Positions 1 through 6,890 of a stretch of 64,000 nucleotides of DNA are shown one piece after another (position 1 is the first letter of the stretch; every line of letters begins with the position of its first letter). The DNA is taken from positions 1-64,000 of IMG/VR virus record IMGVR_UViG_3300027797_000016. One strand, 5' to 3'. Below the pieces are notes generated by a model that was not told the origin of the DNA, did no database searches, and worked only from the letters and a program-made list of their open reading frames with translations. This DNA comes from a virus. The position numbers and the translations under genes are program-made.

Positions 1-28
1 TATTTTGAGAAATTTTTTGTAGCAAATC

Positions 29-187
29 TTAATTTACTACCGCATTATATATCAATACTATTAAAAATCCAATAGGCACCCACACAATTTTTGGATATCT
101 TATTACCCACCCTGCAAGTACAACTCTGTAGAAATTCCAGTAAGGTCTCCTACGATTATATCTGCGGGGGTTTCGAGGACTTATCAT
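29..187 (-). CDS. small basic single-span membrane protein
   Basis: A 52-residue ORF starting MISPRNPRRYNRRR, with an arginine-rich N-terminus followed by a hydrophobic stretch (roughly residues 24-50), so probably membrane-anchored with a cytoplasmic basic end. The start codon sits just after a CCGG-containing leader that is duplicated in front of the HNH gene upstream. Function not recognised. Confidence 0.6.
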   Translation of the reverse strand: MISPRNPRRYNRRRPYWNFYRVVLAGWVIRYPKIVWVPIGFLIVLIYNAVVN

Positions 188-206
188 ACTGCCGGAAAAA
201 TTTTAT
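184..206. repeat. direct repeat copy 1, leader of downstream gene
   Basis: The block TCATACT(G)CCGGAAAAATTTTAT occurs here and again at 557-577, so it flanks the HNH gene. On the minus strand each copy lies immediately upstream of an ATG (187 and 559) and supplies its ribosome-binding leader. The stop codon of the HNH gene lies inside this copy. Confidence 0.8.
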
Positions 207-559
207 CTATTTCTTATGTTTGTTGCTCTATCACACCATCTCAAATTCTTGATATCATTGTTCAGTTTATTTCTGTCTATATGATCTACTTCTGTATAAC
301 TGTGGATATTATCTAACAATGTTTCTACAATCAATCTATGAACATATTCTTTAATTTGGTAAAGGGTTTTGCCTTTTTCATTTTTAATGGATATATTAAC
401 AGAAGCATATTGTCGAGTATAAGCACCTCCTCGAAGAAATTGTTTAACCTCTATTAAATCTTTTTGATGCATACCATCAAAGAATTTATGCGGTTCTCTA
501 AAAACTTTACCATCCTCAGTGATATAATATCCTGCGAACTTTGTGAGGTGTTTTTTCAT
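203..559 (-). CDS. HNH homing-type endonuclease
   Basis: Chosen start is the ATG at 559 (MKKHLTKFAGYYITEDGKV); a longer ORF to 685 reads through non-coding leader. 118 residues with a NUMOD4-like N-terminal part, then an HNH_3-type core: Y-V-H-R-L-I, EVDHIDRNKLNNDIKNL, then RWCDRATNIRNR at the C-terminus (DH, N...N, W pattern). Such free-standing nucleases cut DNA at specific sites and promote their own spread between phages. It is flanked by a direct repeat of the neighbouring gene's leader, which suggests insertion between that gene and its leader. Confidence 0.85.
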   Translation of the reverse strand: MKKHLTKFAGYYITEDGKVFREPHKFFDGMHQKDLIEVKQFLRGGAYTRQYASVNISIKNEKGKTLYQIKEYVHRLIVETLLDNIHSYTEVDHIDRNKLNNDIKNLRWCDRATNIRNR

Positions 560-577
560 ACTCCGGAAAAATTTTAT
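557..577. repeat. direct repeat copy 2, leader of HNH gene
   Basis: Second copy of the CCGGAAAAATTTTAT leader (first at 184-206). It includes the start codon of the HNH gene and a Shine-Dalgarno-like CCGGAG directly ahead of it. Confidence 0.8.
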
Positions 578-744
578 GAAAGAGAGATATAGGTCGAAAA
601 AGACATACAGTGTAGGTTGGTAGGGACCCAAAAATAATAACGCCCCCCGCCCCGCAACGCCAAAATATAAACAATAAACAAACAATCAGGATACTGTCGA
701 ATAACGAATAACTCACTGACGACGAATAAGTGTTTTATTCGTGT

Positions 745-1060
745 TGTTTTATACTAATTGCCATTAAAAACACTCACAAACACACAAAACACCACGAATA
801 AACTATATTTTGTAGAGTTCTTTATACTAACTGCCACCATAAAGTGTAAGAAATATACAAAACACTACGAATAAACTATATTTTGTAGAGTTCTTTATAC
901 TAACTGCCACCATAAAGTGTAAGAAATATACAAAACACTAGAGTTCTTTATACTAACTGCCACCATAAAGTGTAAGAAATATACAAAACACTAGAGTTCT
1001 TTATACTAACTGCCATTAAAAACACTCACAAACACACAAAACACCACGAATAAACTATAA
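745..1060. repeat. tandem repeat array with possible promoters facing left
   Basis: A 53-bp unit beginning AGAGTTCTTTATACTAACTG recurs at 814-866, 887-939 and 940-992 with a partial copy from 993; the first two are preceded by a 20-bp ACGAATAAACTATATTTTGT block. An outer element (CTGCCATTAAAAACACTCAC plus about 35 bp) brackets the array at about 757-811 and 1010-1059. On the minus strand each unit contains TTACAC-17 nt-TATAAA, so these could be repeated promoters for the leftward genes. Nothing coding is seen. Confidence 0.75.
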
Positions 1061-1132
1061 AATCTCACGAAGATATAGACTTATGCTTACTGTTATGCCA
1101 GTGATCTAACAATTCTGCAATGTAATTCTATT

Positions 1133-1300
1133 TTACCATCGCTCATTGAGATCTTCAACATAACTTTCGATTGATTCATTAGACTCAAGATCAAAGAGTT
1201 TGTTCCAATCTATTTGATGTGGATTAAAATCACTCATCGCATCAATCTCCAACGTAATGCGATACTTATTCTTTTGTGCTAAGAGATACGAATGAGACAT
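1133..1300 (-). CDS. small hypothetical protein
   Basis: 55 residues (MSHSYLLAQKNKYRITLEID...). The ATG at 1300 has no clear ribosome site; a second in-frame ATG at 1237 (MSDFNPHQIDWNKL) is preceded by GGAG at good spacing and may be the real start, giving a 34-residue acidic product. A TTGACA-17-TAGGAT promoter lies just upstream, inside the open frame, so the protein may be an N-terminally eroded version of a longer one. No family recognised. Confidence 0.55.
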   Translation of the reverse strand: MSHSYLLAQKNKYRITLEIDAMSDFNPHQIDWNKLFDLESNESIESYVEDLNERW

Positions 1301-1333
1301 AAGACGAAGAGAAGAATTAACTGCTTTAACGTA

Positions 1334-1362
1334 ATCCTAAACGAACTTATCCTTTCTGTCAA
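1334..1362 (-). promoter_or_regulatory. sigma-70 promoter
   Basis: Reading on the minus strand, TTGACA (1357-1362), 17-nt spacer, TAGGAT (1334-1339). It points at the small gene at 1133-1300. Confidence 0.7.
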
Positions 1363-1517
1363 GTTCTTTTCTTTACACGAAACTTGAGATACAACAATAT
1401 GACTCTTTATTACAAAAACTTATAAAGAGTTTAAACGAATTGAATTATAAACGAATATCTTCTACTTGTCAATGAGTGTATATGCTTCTATGAGAAAACA
1501 TTATACGAAACTTCTTC

Positions 1518-1895
1518 AATAACGAATGAACTTTGAGACTCTTTATATCAAAAATGAATATAAGAATCTGTCATACGAAATCTTATCTAATAACGAATGA
1601 ACTTTGAGACTCTTTATATCAAAAATGAATATAAGAATCTGTCATACGAAATCTTATCTAATAACGAATGAACTTTGAAATCTTATTTCCTGTGTGCTGT
1701 TCTATTATAAGAAAGCATACGAAATCTTATCTAATAACGAATGAACTTTGAGATTCATTATGATTAGAATTGGATATAAGAAATTGAGTAGACGCAAAGT
1801 ATCTAATAACGAATGAATTGTATAAGACCTGATATCATATCAAAGATGATATGAGAATTCTTATACTTCAATTACCTAATAACGAATGAACTTGG
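1518..1895. repeat. array of six 20-bp motifs at 71-73 bp spacing
   Basis: The motif TAATAACGAATGAACTTTGA begins (AACGAATGAA) at 1521, 1592, 1663, 1736, 1808 and 1881, spaced 71, 71, 73, 72 and 73 bp. The spacers are AT-rich; two are nearly identical and the others differ but each can fold into an imperfect hairpin (for example CTTTATAT...ATATAAG). ACGAAT/ACGAAA words are enriched across 700-1900. Possible iteron-type replication or partition site, or an array of small structured RNAs. The stretch 1301-1517 holds only the promoter above and more ACGAA words. Confidence 0.7.
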
Positions 1896-2328
1896 CACAT
1901 CGAGAAACATATAGTTAAACTCTGTTCGCCTTTTATATGTTGAGTGGTAATATAAAGATACTTAGAAATCAGGATTTACAGGGAATCTTATGTGGTCCAT
2001 ATAAAAGTCTTATCTCATCGGGTAAACCGCCTATTGTGCTTTTTGGAATAAGATTGTGTATGTGCCCTGAGTGTAAGTATTCTCAGTTCATTTATTTATA
2101 CCACATCTTTTCCGTTTTGTCAAAGTATTGTTAAGATATTCAAATATAAGGTATAAGGTGTCTGCATACCTAAGAGAGTTTATAAGTGTGCTGTGAGGGC
2201 ATATAGAGGTGTCTGGGAGTGTTCTATAAGTATCATTGAATCCCTGTGAAATCTTATGTTTTTGGGAGTTCTGGGGGAATTGATTATACTCCCTCTCCTC
2301 CCACCCTATAAATCTAGCACGGTGGCGG
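1896..2328. other. non-coding stretch, no supported gene
   Basis: A 65-codon plus-strand ORF (1937-2134) lacks a ribosome site and has unconvincing composition, so it is not called. The right half is richer in G+T than its surroundings, with repeated GTGTCTGG-like words. I see no RNA gene. Confidence 0.5.
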
Positions 2329-2384
2329 TGAGACTTATGAGTCCAGTGTGCGGTCTGTGAAGTGTCTGTGTCTCATAAGTCTCA
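2329..2384. repeat. 13-bp perfect inverted repeat
   Basis: TGAGACTTATGAG at 2329-2341 is exactly inverted at 2372-2384, with a 30-nt centre; related GAGACTCATA and TTATGAGTCTTGTGAG words follow up to 2450. It lies about 100 nt upstream of a consensus promoter and could be an operator pair or a cruciform/RNA stem. Confidence 0.65.
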
Positions 2385-2479
2385 GGAATACATAGCAAAA
2401 AAGGTGCGAGACTCATAGTTCTTATGAGTCTTGTGAGTCTTATGTGTCCTTGTGCCAGTATTTTATGTGTCCGGGGGTG

Positions 2480-2508
2480 TTGACATTTTTGAGAAAGCGT
2501 GTTATAAT
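2480..2508 (+). promoter_or_regulatory. consensus sigma-70 promoter, rightward
   Basis: TTGACA (2480-2485), exactly 17 nt, TATAAT (2503-2508): a perfect match to the bacterial housekeeping consensus, as expected of an immediate-early phage promoter. It leads into about 270 nt of repeat-rich untranslated leader and then the plus-strand gene at 2787. Confidence 0.85.
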
Positions 2509-2540
2509 ACGTCGGCCAAGATCACTATAAGATCTCACAT

Positions 2541-2600
2541 TTATAAACACTCATAAACACTCATAAACACTCATAAACACTCATAAAGATTCATAAGAAT
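2541..2600 (+). repeat. 10-bp tandem repeat in early leader
   Basis: TTATAAACAC then three TCATAAACAC units, TCATAAAGAT and TCATAAGAAT follow one another with exact 10-bp period, about one helical turn, directly after the strong promoter. Looser copies (ACTCATC, ACACATAAAG) continue to about 2630. The leader 2601-2786 also carries an AGGAGG at about 2713 with no start codon after it. Confidence 0.75.
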
Positions 2601-2786
2601 ATCAAAAACACTCATCAACACACATAAAGACTTAATGATTATAAAGACTCTATGCGTTTAAAGACATAAAGTCTTTGTTTTACACTTTCTTTTTCATTTC
2701 ACGTTTTCCACAGGAGGAAAACTTTTACACCATACAACTTTCACACCATATAGATACAATCATTAGGTATAAGATATTAACAACCA

Positions 2787-3329
2787 ATGGAGACACGATT
2801 TAAGTTCTTGAATGAAATTGAAGGACTAGAAGATTTCACAAACTATGCAGTAGATACTCTAGGTAATGTTTGGTCCTTTAAGAATAATAAACAGAAAATA
2901 CTTAAACATAACTGGAGATATAAGAGTAAAGGCAACTCTTATGGTAAATGCATTGCTCTAATGAGTAATAAAGGAAAGAGAAAACCATTCACGATACAAA
3001 GATTAGTTGCTATTGCCTTTATTCCAACTGATGACACAAATCGTAAAGTCAGACACATTAACGGAGACTTAAATGATAACAGTGTGCCTAATCTAGAATG
3101 GACTTATCCTATTCCCAAAAGAAAAGAATCTGAATATAAACAAACAAAGGTTAAGGTAGACAACTTTATCATTGAAAAAGATTTACTGAATAAGATTAAA
3201 CAAGTTCACACTGCATCTATACTGAAAGGTTTACCAGTTCCTGATACAAATGCCTTTCTGAATAATATAGTTGAAGGATCATTGGATGAGTATATTATGA
3301 GATATGGATTAAGGCGTTTAATGATATAA
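2787..3329 (+). CDS. HNH-family (NUMOD4/HNH_3-like) endonuclease
   Basis: 180 residues, the only convincing plus-strand gene. N-terminal NUMOD4-like segment (EDFTNYAVDTLGNVWSFKNN), a middle arginine-rich stretch with FTIQRLVAIAFIP, then VRHINGDLNDNSVPNLEWTY, the HNH_3 core pattern (H-x-x-G-D...N..NLEW). The first core residues are R-H rather than D-H, so catalysis may be weakened. It is driven by the consensus promoter at 2480 and its end overlaps the oppositely oriented gene at 3318-3476. Confidence 0.75.
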   Translation: METRFKFLNEIEGLEDFTNYAVDTLGNVWSFKNNKQKILKHNWRYKSKGNSYGKCIALMSNKGKRKPFTIQRLVAIAFIPTDDTNRKVRHINGDLNDNSVPNLEWTYPIPKRKESEYKQTKVKVDNFIIEKDLLNKIKQVHTASILKGLPVPDTNAFLNNIVEGSLDEYIMRYGLRRLMI

Positions 3330-3476
3330 GGATTCTGGATCAATCTCTTTCATAACTTTTGTATAAAGATCTATTGCTGCTTCATTACAATTATCTTCTT
3401 TAAGTTTGATGATATAATAATCAAGTGCCTCTACGATTGCTTGAGTTTTTAGTTCTTCCCACGTTGGTAATGTCAT
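3318..3476 (-). CDS. small hypothetical protein, last gene of leftward operon
   Basis: 52 residues starting MTLPTWEELKTQAIVEALDY, predicted mostly helical. It sits 3 nt after the next gene upstream and its last 12 nt overlap the end of the convergent HNH-like gene. No family recognised. Confidence 0.65.
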   Translation of the reverse strand: MTLPTWEELKTQAIVEALDYYIIKLKEDNCNEAAIDLYTKVMKEIDPESLYH

Positions 3477-3479
3477 TGT

Positions 3480-3647
3480 TTATTCAGGATAGAGAATGTC
3501 GTTCACTATTTGGCGAAACTTATCTGCATCTACTACACATTCATAAGACAGTTGCGGATCTTCGATATCATACTGTTTCATCTCCAGAGTATGAATCACA
3601 TCATTCATAATTTCAGTCAATGCGAAAAGTTTGTCTGAGTCAGTCAT
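3480..3647 (-). CDS. small hypothetical protein
   Basis: 55 residues, MTDSDKLFALTEIMNDVIHT..., acidic. Start overlaps the stop of the gene upstream by 4 nt (ATGA), so translation is probably coupled. Confidence 0.65.
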   Translation of the reverse strand: MTDSDKLFALTEIMNDVIHTLEMKQYDIEDPQLSYECVVDADKFRQIVNDILYPE

Positions 3648-3844
3648 GATGATTCAGGAATAAAAGTCTTTTCAGTGATCACATCAAACTCATCAGTCAT
3701 CTTTACATAATTCCATTCATCTTCATCCTCACCTTCTTGATAACAATGAATGATACCATCTTCATCTTGTTTTACATAGCAACCATCGTAATCTTCATCA
3801 TCATAAACATAACCATCTGCAATGAGTTGTTGAATGAAAGTCAT
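3644..3844 (-). CDS. small acidic hypothetical protein
   Basis: 66 residues dominated by D, E and Y (VYDDEDYDGCYVKQDEDG), a composition common among early phage proteins that mimic DNA or bind host proteins. Function not recognised. Confidence 0.7.
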   Translation of the reverse strand: MTFIQQLIADGYVYDDEDYDGCYVKQDEDGIIHCYQEGEDEDEWNYVKMTDEFDVITEKTFIPESS

Positions 3845-3856
3845 TTGAGAATGTGC

Positions 3857-3893
3857 AAAAAAGAAAATGAGAGAGATTACCAGTCTCTCTCAT
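3857..3893 (-). terminator. intrinsic terminator
   Basis: A 10-bp perfect stem (ATGAGAGAGA / TCTCTCTCAT at 3867-3876 and 3884-3893) with a 7-nt loop. On the minus strand it is followed by a TTTCTTTTTT tract (3857-3866). Confidence 0.8.
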
Positions 3894-3920
3894 ATAATCA
3901 CCATACACCATTTGATTGAA

Positions 3921-3968
3921 TTATTCATACTCTACGATGTCACTTTCTTGTATAGTAGAGGCGAACAT
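3921..3968 (-). CDS. possible 15-residue leader peptide
   Basis: MFASTIQESDIVEYE, with a good Shine-Dalgarno (GAGAGGAAG) and a TATAAT (3981-3986) just upstream, followed by the terminator at 3857-3893. A promoter, micro-ORF and terminator in 130 nt could form an attenuator or a peptide gene. The -35 match is poor. Confidence 0.35.
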   Translation of the reverse strand: MFASTIQESDIVEYE

Positions 3969-3988
3969 CTTCCTCTCTGTATTATACT

Positions 3989-4402
3989 CTAAAAAGAAGA
4001 ACTAAACATATAACCATCTACAAAGTCAAAGTCATAATACAGATTTTGCTTCCAAGTTGCTTCCCAATCAATTACCAAATCAACAGGAAGATCATTATAC
4101 ATATTTTCGCTATAGTATTCTTCAGCAAAGTCAGCACCAGAATTATAAACTCCATAGTATGCTTCTTCAACGTGATCGACATAAGAAACATCACCGTGAT
4201 GTTCAATAAAAGTATCAACTACATCATAACCAATACTTTCACCAGTGCGAACATACTCATCATAATATGCAACAAAGGCATCCTCATTATAATCATCAAT
4301 GAACTTAAGAGCAGCATCTAAATCATACTCACCCTCTTCAATAAACTCTACGGTTTGGGGTTGAAGAACTTCTTTGTAATTAGCAGTTAAAGTGATAGTC
4401 AT
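3989..4402 (-). CDS. ArdA-like antirestriction protein (paralog 1)
   Basis: 137 residues, extremely acidic. The pattern FIDDYNEDAFVAYYDEYVRTGE, then EAYYGVYNSGADFAEEYY, then IDWEATWKQNLYYDFDFVDGYMF follows the ArdA layout (aromatic/acidic blocks, Y-x-G-x-(Y)-x-S-x-x-D-F-A, then an I-D-W block and a terminal G-Y-x-F). ArdA proteins mimic B-form DNA and inhibit type I restriction enzymes. A second, diverged copy lies at 11055-11489. Placement among early-type genes fits protection of incoming DNA. Confidence 0.75.
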   Translation of the reverse strand: MTITLTANYKEVLQPQTVEFIEEGEYDLDAALKFIDDYNEDAFVAYYDEYVRTGESIGYDVVDTFIEHHGDVSYVDHVEEAYYGVYNSGADFAEEYYSENMYNDLPVDLVIDWEATWKQNLYYDFDFVDGYMFSSSF

Positions 4403-4443
4403 TTTGTTTGATGAGTGAGTGTGAATAAGTTTGTGTATGTGTA

Positions 4444-4650
4444 TCAGACCTTCATTTTTGCAAGATCTTTCATGCAGTTAGGCATCATCTCCTGAACATA
4501 CTCATAAAAGTAAGAGTTATTCATTGATGAAAGTTGTTGACGTTCTGCATCTTCGCTTCCATCAGTAAACTCTGACTCAGTATCAATCAGGCAGTCAATA
4601 TACCAGTCGATTAAGATTTGACGTTGTGCTTTAGTCAGGAAACTAGTCAT
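4444..4650 (-). CDS. small hypothetical protein
   Basis: 68 residues (MTSFLTKAQRQILIDWYIDC...), mostly helical; start overlaps the previous stop by 4 nt. Not recognised. Confidence 0.65.
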   Translation of the reverse strand: MTSFLTKAQRQILIDWYIDCLIDTESEFTDGSEDAERQQLSSMNNSYFYEYVQEMMPNCMKDLAKMKV

Positions 4651-4859
4651 TTAGCAGACTTTACAAAAAGAGAATCCATTACACACAATGAAAGATCAAA
4701 AAGAACATCATCATCAACTTGTCCTAAAGTTGATATAATTGCATCAGGAACAACTTCATGTAGAAATTTTACCCAACGTTCATCATTAAGAATATACTCA
4801 ACAACTTCTGGCGCAAGAGCATCTGAAAGAGATTGAACTGTTTGATTTGAAAGTGCCAT
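4647..4859 (-). CDS. small hypothetical protein
   Basis: 70 residues (MALSNQTVQSLSDALAPEVV...), helical, acidic middle. Start overlaps the stop of the 31-residue gene upstream by 1 nt. Not recognised. Confidence 0.65.
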   Translation of the reverse strand: MALSNQTVQSLSDALAPEVVEYILNDERWVKFLHEVVPDAIISTLGQVDDDVLFDLSLCVMDSLFVKSAK

Positions 4860-4954
4860 TATTTTGAAGATTTGAGAATTGCCTGTGCGATCAGAAGTAA
4901 TTCATTACCATCAATTGCTTTTGACAGTAGATCAAGTTTAACTTTCTTTTTCAT
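4859..4954 (-). CDS. 31-residue hypothetical protein
   Basis: MKKKVKLDLLSKAIDGNELL... ending ILKSSK. Found in the gap between overlapping genes; stop and next start overlap by one base. Small basic helix; function unknown. Confidence 0.5.
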   Translation of the reverse strand: MKKKVKLDLLSKAIDGNELLLIAQAILKSSK

Positions 4955-4956
4955 AA

Positions 4957-5106
4957 TTAGTTGCCCATTACTTTGTCAAACATTGAATCATAAGCATCTT
5001 CACTTAACCAATCAGGAATCTCAGAACCAGAATGAAATTCAATCAGTGCTTGCAAAACTTCTACTTCTTCAATAGTGAATCGGAAAATCAATTCTTCTTT
5101 GTTCAT
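4957..5106 (-). CDS. small hypothetical protein
   Basis: 49 residues, MNKEELIFRFTIEEVEVLQA..., acidic and helical, fits exactly between neighbours. Not recognised. Confidence 0.6.
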   Translation of the reverse strand: MNKEELIFRFTIEEVEVLQALIEFHSGSEIPDWLSEDAYDSMFDKVMGN

Positions 5107-5107
5107 T

Positions 5108-5272
5108 TCAGGCACCGATCAGTTGTTGAACTTCATCAAGAGACTTACATTGCCCTGCCTTAATTGCATTAGTAATTGAATAAGTCACAAACCCACATTG
5201 TTGAGTTGAAGGATCGCAAATTGCATATCCTTTCTCTTGAGTTTGAATGTCGAAAACAGTTTTAATCAGCAT
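5108..5272 (-). CDS. small hypothetical protein
   Basis: Start taken at 5272 (MLIKTVFDIQTQEKGYAICD) because the longer ORF to 5365 would overlap the gene at 5308-5481. 54 residues; two cysteines in the middle and an acidic C-terminus. Not recognised. Confidence 0.55.
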   Translation of the reverse strand: MLIKTVFDIQTQEKGYAICDPSTQQCGFVTYSITNAIKAGQCKSLDEVQQLIGA

Positions 5273-5307
5273 TGAATGTTGTGGTTTGGAGAAAAGAAAA
5301 GAATCAG

Positions 5308-5481
5308 TTAGACCAATGCAAGAGCATCTTTCTTTTGCCTTGGATTGGAAACTTGCTTCATCCAAGAAGACTTGCGATTGGAATTAAGTTGCGAAGGAAG
5401 TTTTTGTTTGCCTTGCACTTCATTGATAAGATCAATGAAGGAAAGAAAGAATTGACGTTCCATTCTTTGGGCGACAGACAT
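5308..5481 (-). CDS. small basic hypothetical protein
   Basis: 57 residues, MSVAQRMERQFFLSFIDLIN..., basic C-terminal half (KSSWMKQVSNPRQKKD). First gene downstream of a promoter/hairpin cassette. Not recognised. Confidence 0.6.
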   Translation of the reverse strand: MSVAQRMERQFFLSFIDLINEVQGKQKLPSQLNSNRKSSWMKQVSNPRQKKDALALV

Positions 5482-5488
5482 TTGAAAT

Positions 5489-5607
5489 TAGAATTAAGAT
5501 TGGGACTCGGGTGGGACAGGCACCCCTGCTCCCTCCACCCCTTTAATATACCACATTTTCAGGTCTGTGCCCGTTGAGTGTGCCAGCACAACAAGTGGCA
5601 CAAGGTA
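5489..5607 (-). promoter_or_regulatory. long promoter cassette, copy 1
   Basis: One of seven near-identical intergenic cassettes (also 7759-7853, 8414-8493, 9202-9299, 9897-9983, 11568-11656, 14908-14989). On the minus strand: a TGTGCCACTTG...TGGCACA hairpin, GGGCACAG, an extended -10 (TGGTATATT here, TGGTATTCT elsewhere), then a G-rich leader (GGGGTGGAGGGAGC...GTCCCACCCGAGTCCC) that can fold. Each sits directly upstream of a start codon. Confidence 0.7.
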
Positions 5608-5770
5608 TAAGAGACTCAGGTAAGATGCCCGAGAAAGTGGATGCCCTATAAGGTCGTTATATCCAGGATCGACCCATACCCCGCAGGGGACGCCAGACCG
5701 CCTCACAGGGGCACCTAGGGGGCGCTGACGGGCGTCTAGGGGGGGCGGTCAGGGGCACGGACACATTGGG
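5608..5770. other. GC-rich intergenic island
   Basis: About 110 nt (roughly 5650-5765) rich in CCCC/GGGG runs, unlike the AT-rich surroundings, between a promoter cassette and the end of the next gene. It contains two GATGCCC words resembling the short promoter modules found further right. No gene or RNA recognised. Confidence 0.5.
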
Positions 5771-5774
5771 GATA

Positions 5775-6020
5775 CTACTCACCTTGAGATTGGGATTCAA
5801 TATCCCAATGATGTTTCCAATCATAGTCTTCATAGTATCCACTTTTCACAATATCATCATAAACAGTGGGAAGATTATGAATCTTTGCTTTATCTCTATT
5901 TCGAAGTTCTACTTCATCATCTTGAATTATACCACCAAGTTGTTTGATTTCATTAAATGTCTTTGGTCTTCGATATGGGTAATAATCAGAAGAATTACCG
6001 TTGCGTTGAGTGTCTGACAT
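5775..6020 (-). CDS. hypothetical protein
   Basis: 81 residues (MSDTQRNGNSSDYYPYRRPK...), hydrophilic, Y/D-rich C-terminus. Not recognised. Confidence 0.65.
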   Translation of the reverse strand: MSDTQRNGNSSDYYPYRRPKTFNEIKQLGGIIQDDEVELRNRDKAKIHNLPTVYDDIVKSGYYEDYDWKHHWDIESQSQGE

Positions 6021-6032
6021 AATTAAATTCCT

Positions 6033-6299
6033 TTACCAATCATACTTCCTGAACTGATCCTCTACATTTCCATCAGCATCAAACATTACATAAGCAACAT
6101 CATTGTATTGTTCCTTAATCAATTTCAGCAAATCTACCAAACAAGGGAGACTTTCTTCAATATAAAACTCATACATTTCTGGATCAGTATTCACCATAGA
6201 ACTAGTATCACTGTGAGTATAAGAAACCTTATCAACCTTTGGTCCCTCCAAAGGATGAAGATGTGCTGTTGAGAGTGTGAGGATTTTGGAGATTTCCAT
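6033..6299 (-). CDS. hypothetical protein
   Basis: 88 residues, MEISKILTLSTAHLHPLEGP..., ending with an acidic segment AYVMFDADGNVEDQF. Not recognised. Confidence 0.65.
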   Translation of the reverse strand: MEISKILTLSTAHLHPLEGPKVDKVSYTHSDTSSMVNTDPEMYEFYIEESLPCLVDLLKLIKEQYNDVAYVMFDADGNVEDQFRKYDW

Positions 6300-6301
6300 A
6301 T

Positions 6302-6538
6302 TTAGTGAGTGTTAAGAACGTGAACAAAATCCAGGGAGACTACACACCAACCAGTGGCATCTGTCACCTCTTCGACTAGAGCATCAGCAACTTCCCCATC
6401 ATCATTTTCATTGTCAACTTCCACCTCAAAGACATTACCAAGCACAGAATCTATCACAGATTGTTGGTGTTCGAGAGTGAAATCTTCATCATCAAAATCA
6501 AACAGAACTTCAGTAACTTGTAGAGTGAGAGTAGTCAT
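6302..6538 (-). CDS. acidic hypothetical protein
   Basis: 78 residues with D/E-rich blocks (FDFDDEDFTLE, EVDNENDDGEVAD). Last base of the upstream stop overlaps its ATG. Not recognised. Confidence 0.65.
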   Translation of the reverse strand: MTTLTLQVTEVLFDFDDEDFTLEHQQSVIDSVLGNVFEVEVDNENDDGEVADALVEEVTDATGWCVVSLDFVHVLNTH

Positions 6539-6714
6539 TAGAAACGGATAACAGGGTGGTTTACATCAAGAACATCTTGAGTATTGTCTACAAAGACTAA
6601 CCCAACATCCAGTTGATAATACTCATCAAGAAGATCATTCCAGATAGCAACATCCTGATTGAGTTGTTCTTCGTTAAGTTTTTGAAGTTCGGCAAGAAGT
6701 TCTTTGTAAGTCAT
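6538..6714 (-). CDS. small hypothetical protein
   Basis: 58 residues: N-terminal helix MTYKELLAELQKLNEEQLNQ followed by strands (GLVFVDNTQDVLDVNHPV). Overlaps both neighbours by 1-4 nt. Not recognised. Confidence 0.6.
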   Translation of the reverse strand: MTYKELLAELQKLNEEQLNQDVAIWNDLLDEYYQLDVGLVFVDNTQDVLDVNHPVIRF

Positions 6715-6860
6715 TTTGTTTGTGAAAGAATGGTGACTTCAGTAACGTCGGGGTTTGACTTTAACAGTCGATTGAGTAATCGTTTTCGGTTTTCTAAAGA
6801 GTTGATGATAACTTCTTCAGCAACTGTATCTTCATAAGAGAACCTAACTTTGTAAATCAT
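6711..6860 (-). CDS. small basic hypothetical protein
   Basis: 49 residues, MIYKVRFSYEDTVAEEVIIN..., with a basic centre NRKRLLNRLLK. ATGA overlap with the next gene. Not recognised. Confidence 0.55.
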   Translation of the reverse strand: MIYKVRFSYEDTVAEEVIINSLENRKRLLNRLLKSNPDVTEVTILSQTK

Positions 6861-6890
6861 CTCAGTGAGTGTTAAGAATGTGGTGTGGGA

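Noticed and set aside
1518-1895. CRISPR array
   Set aside because: Spacers of about 50 nt are partly identical and hairpin-prone, repeats are short and drift, and no cas genes are near. Better described as an iteron-like or structured repeat array.
1937-2134. 65-codon plus-strand reading frame
   Set aside because: No ribosome site, no family resemblance, and it lies among repeats upstream of the early promoter.
5494-5842. Minus-strand frames of 70 and 61 codons across the GC-rich island
   Set aside because: They cross a promoter cassette present in seven copies and have no consistent coding content.
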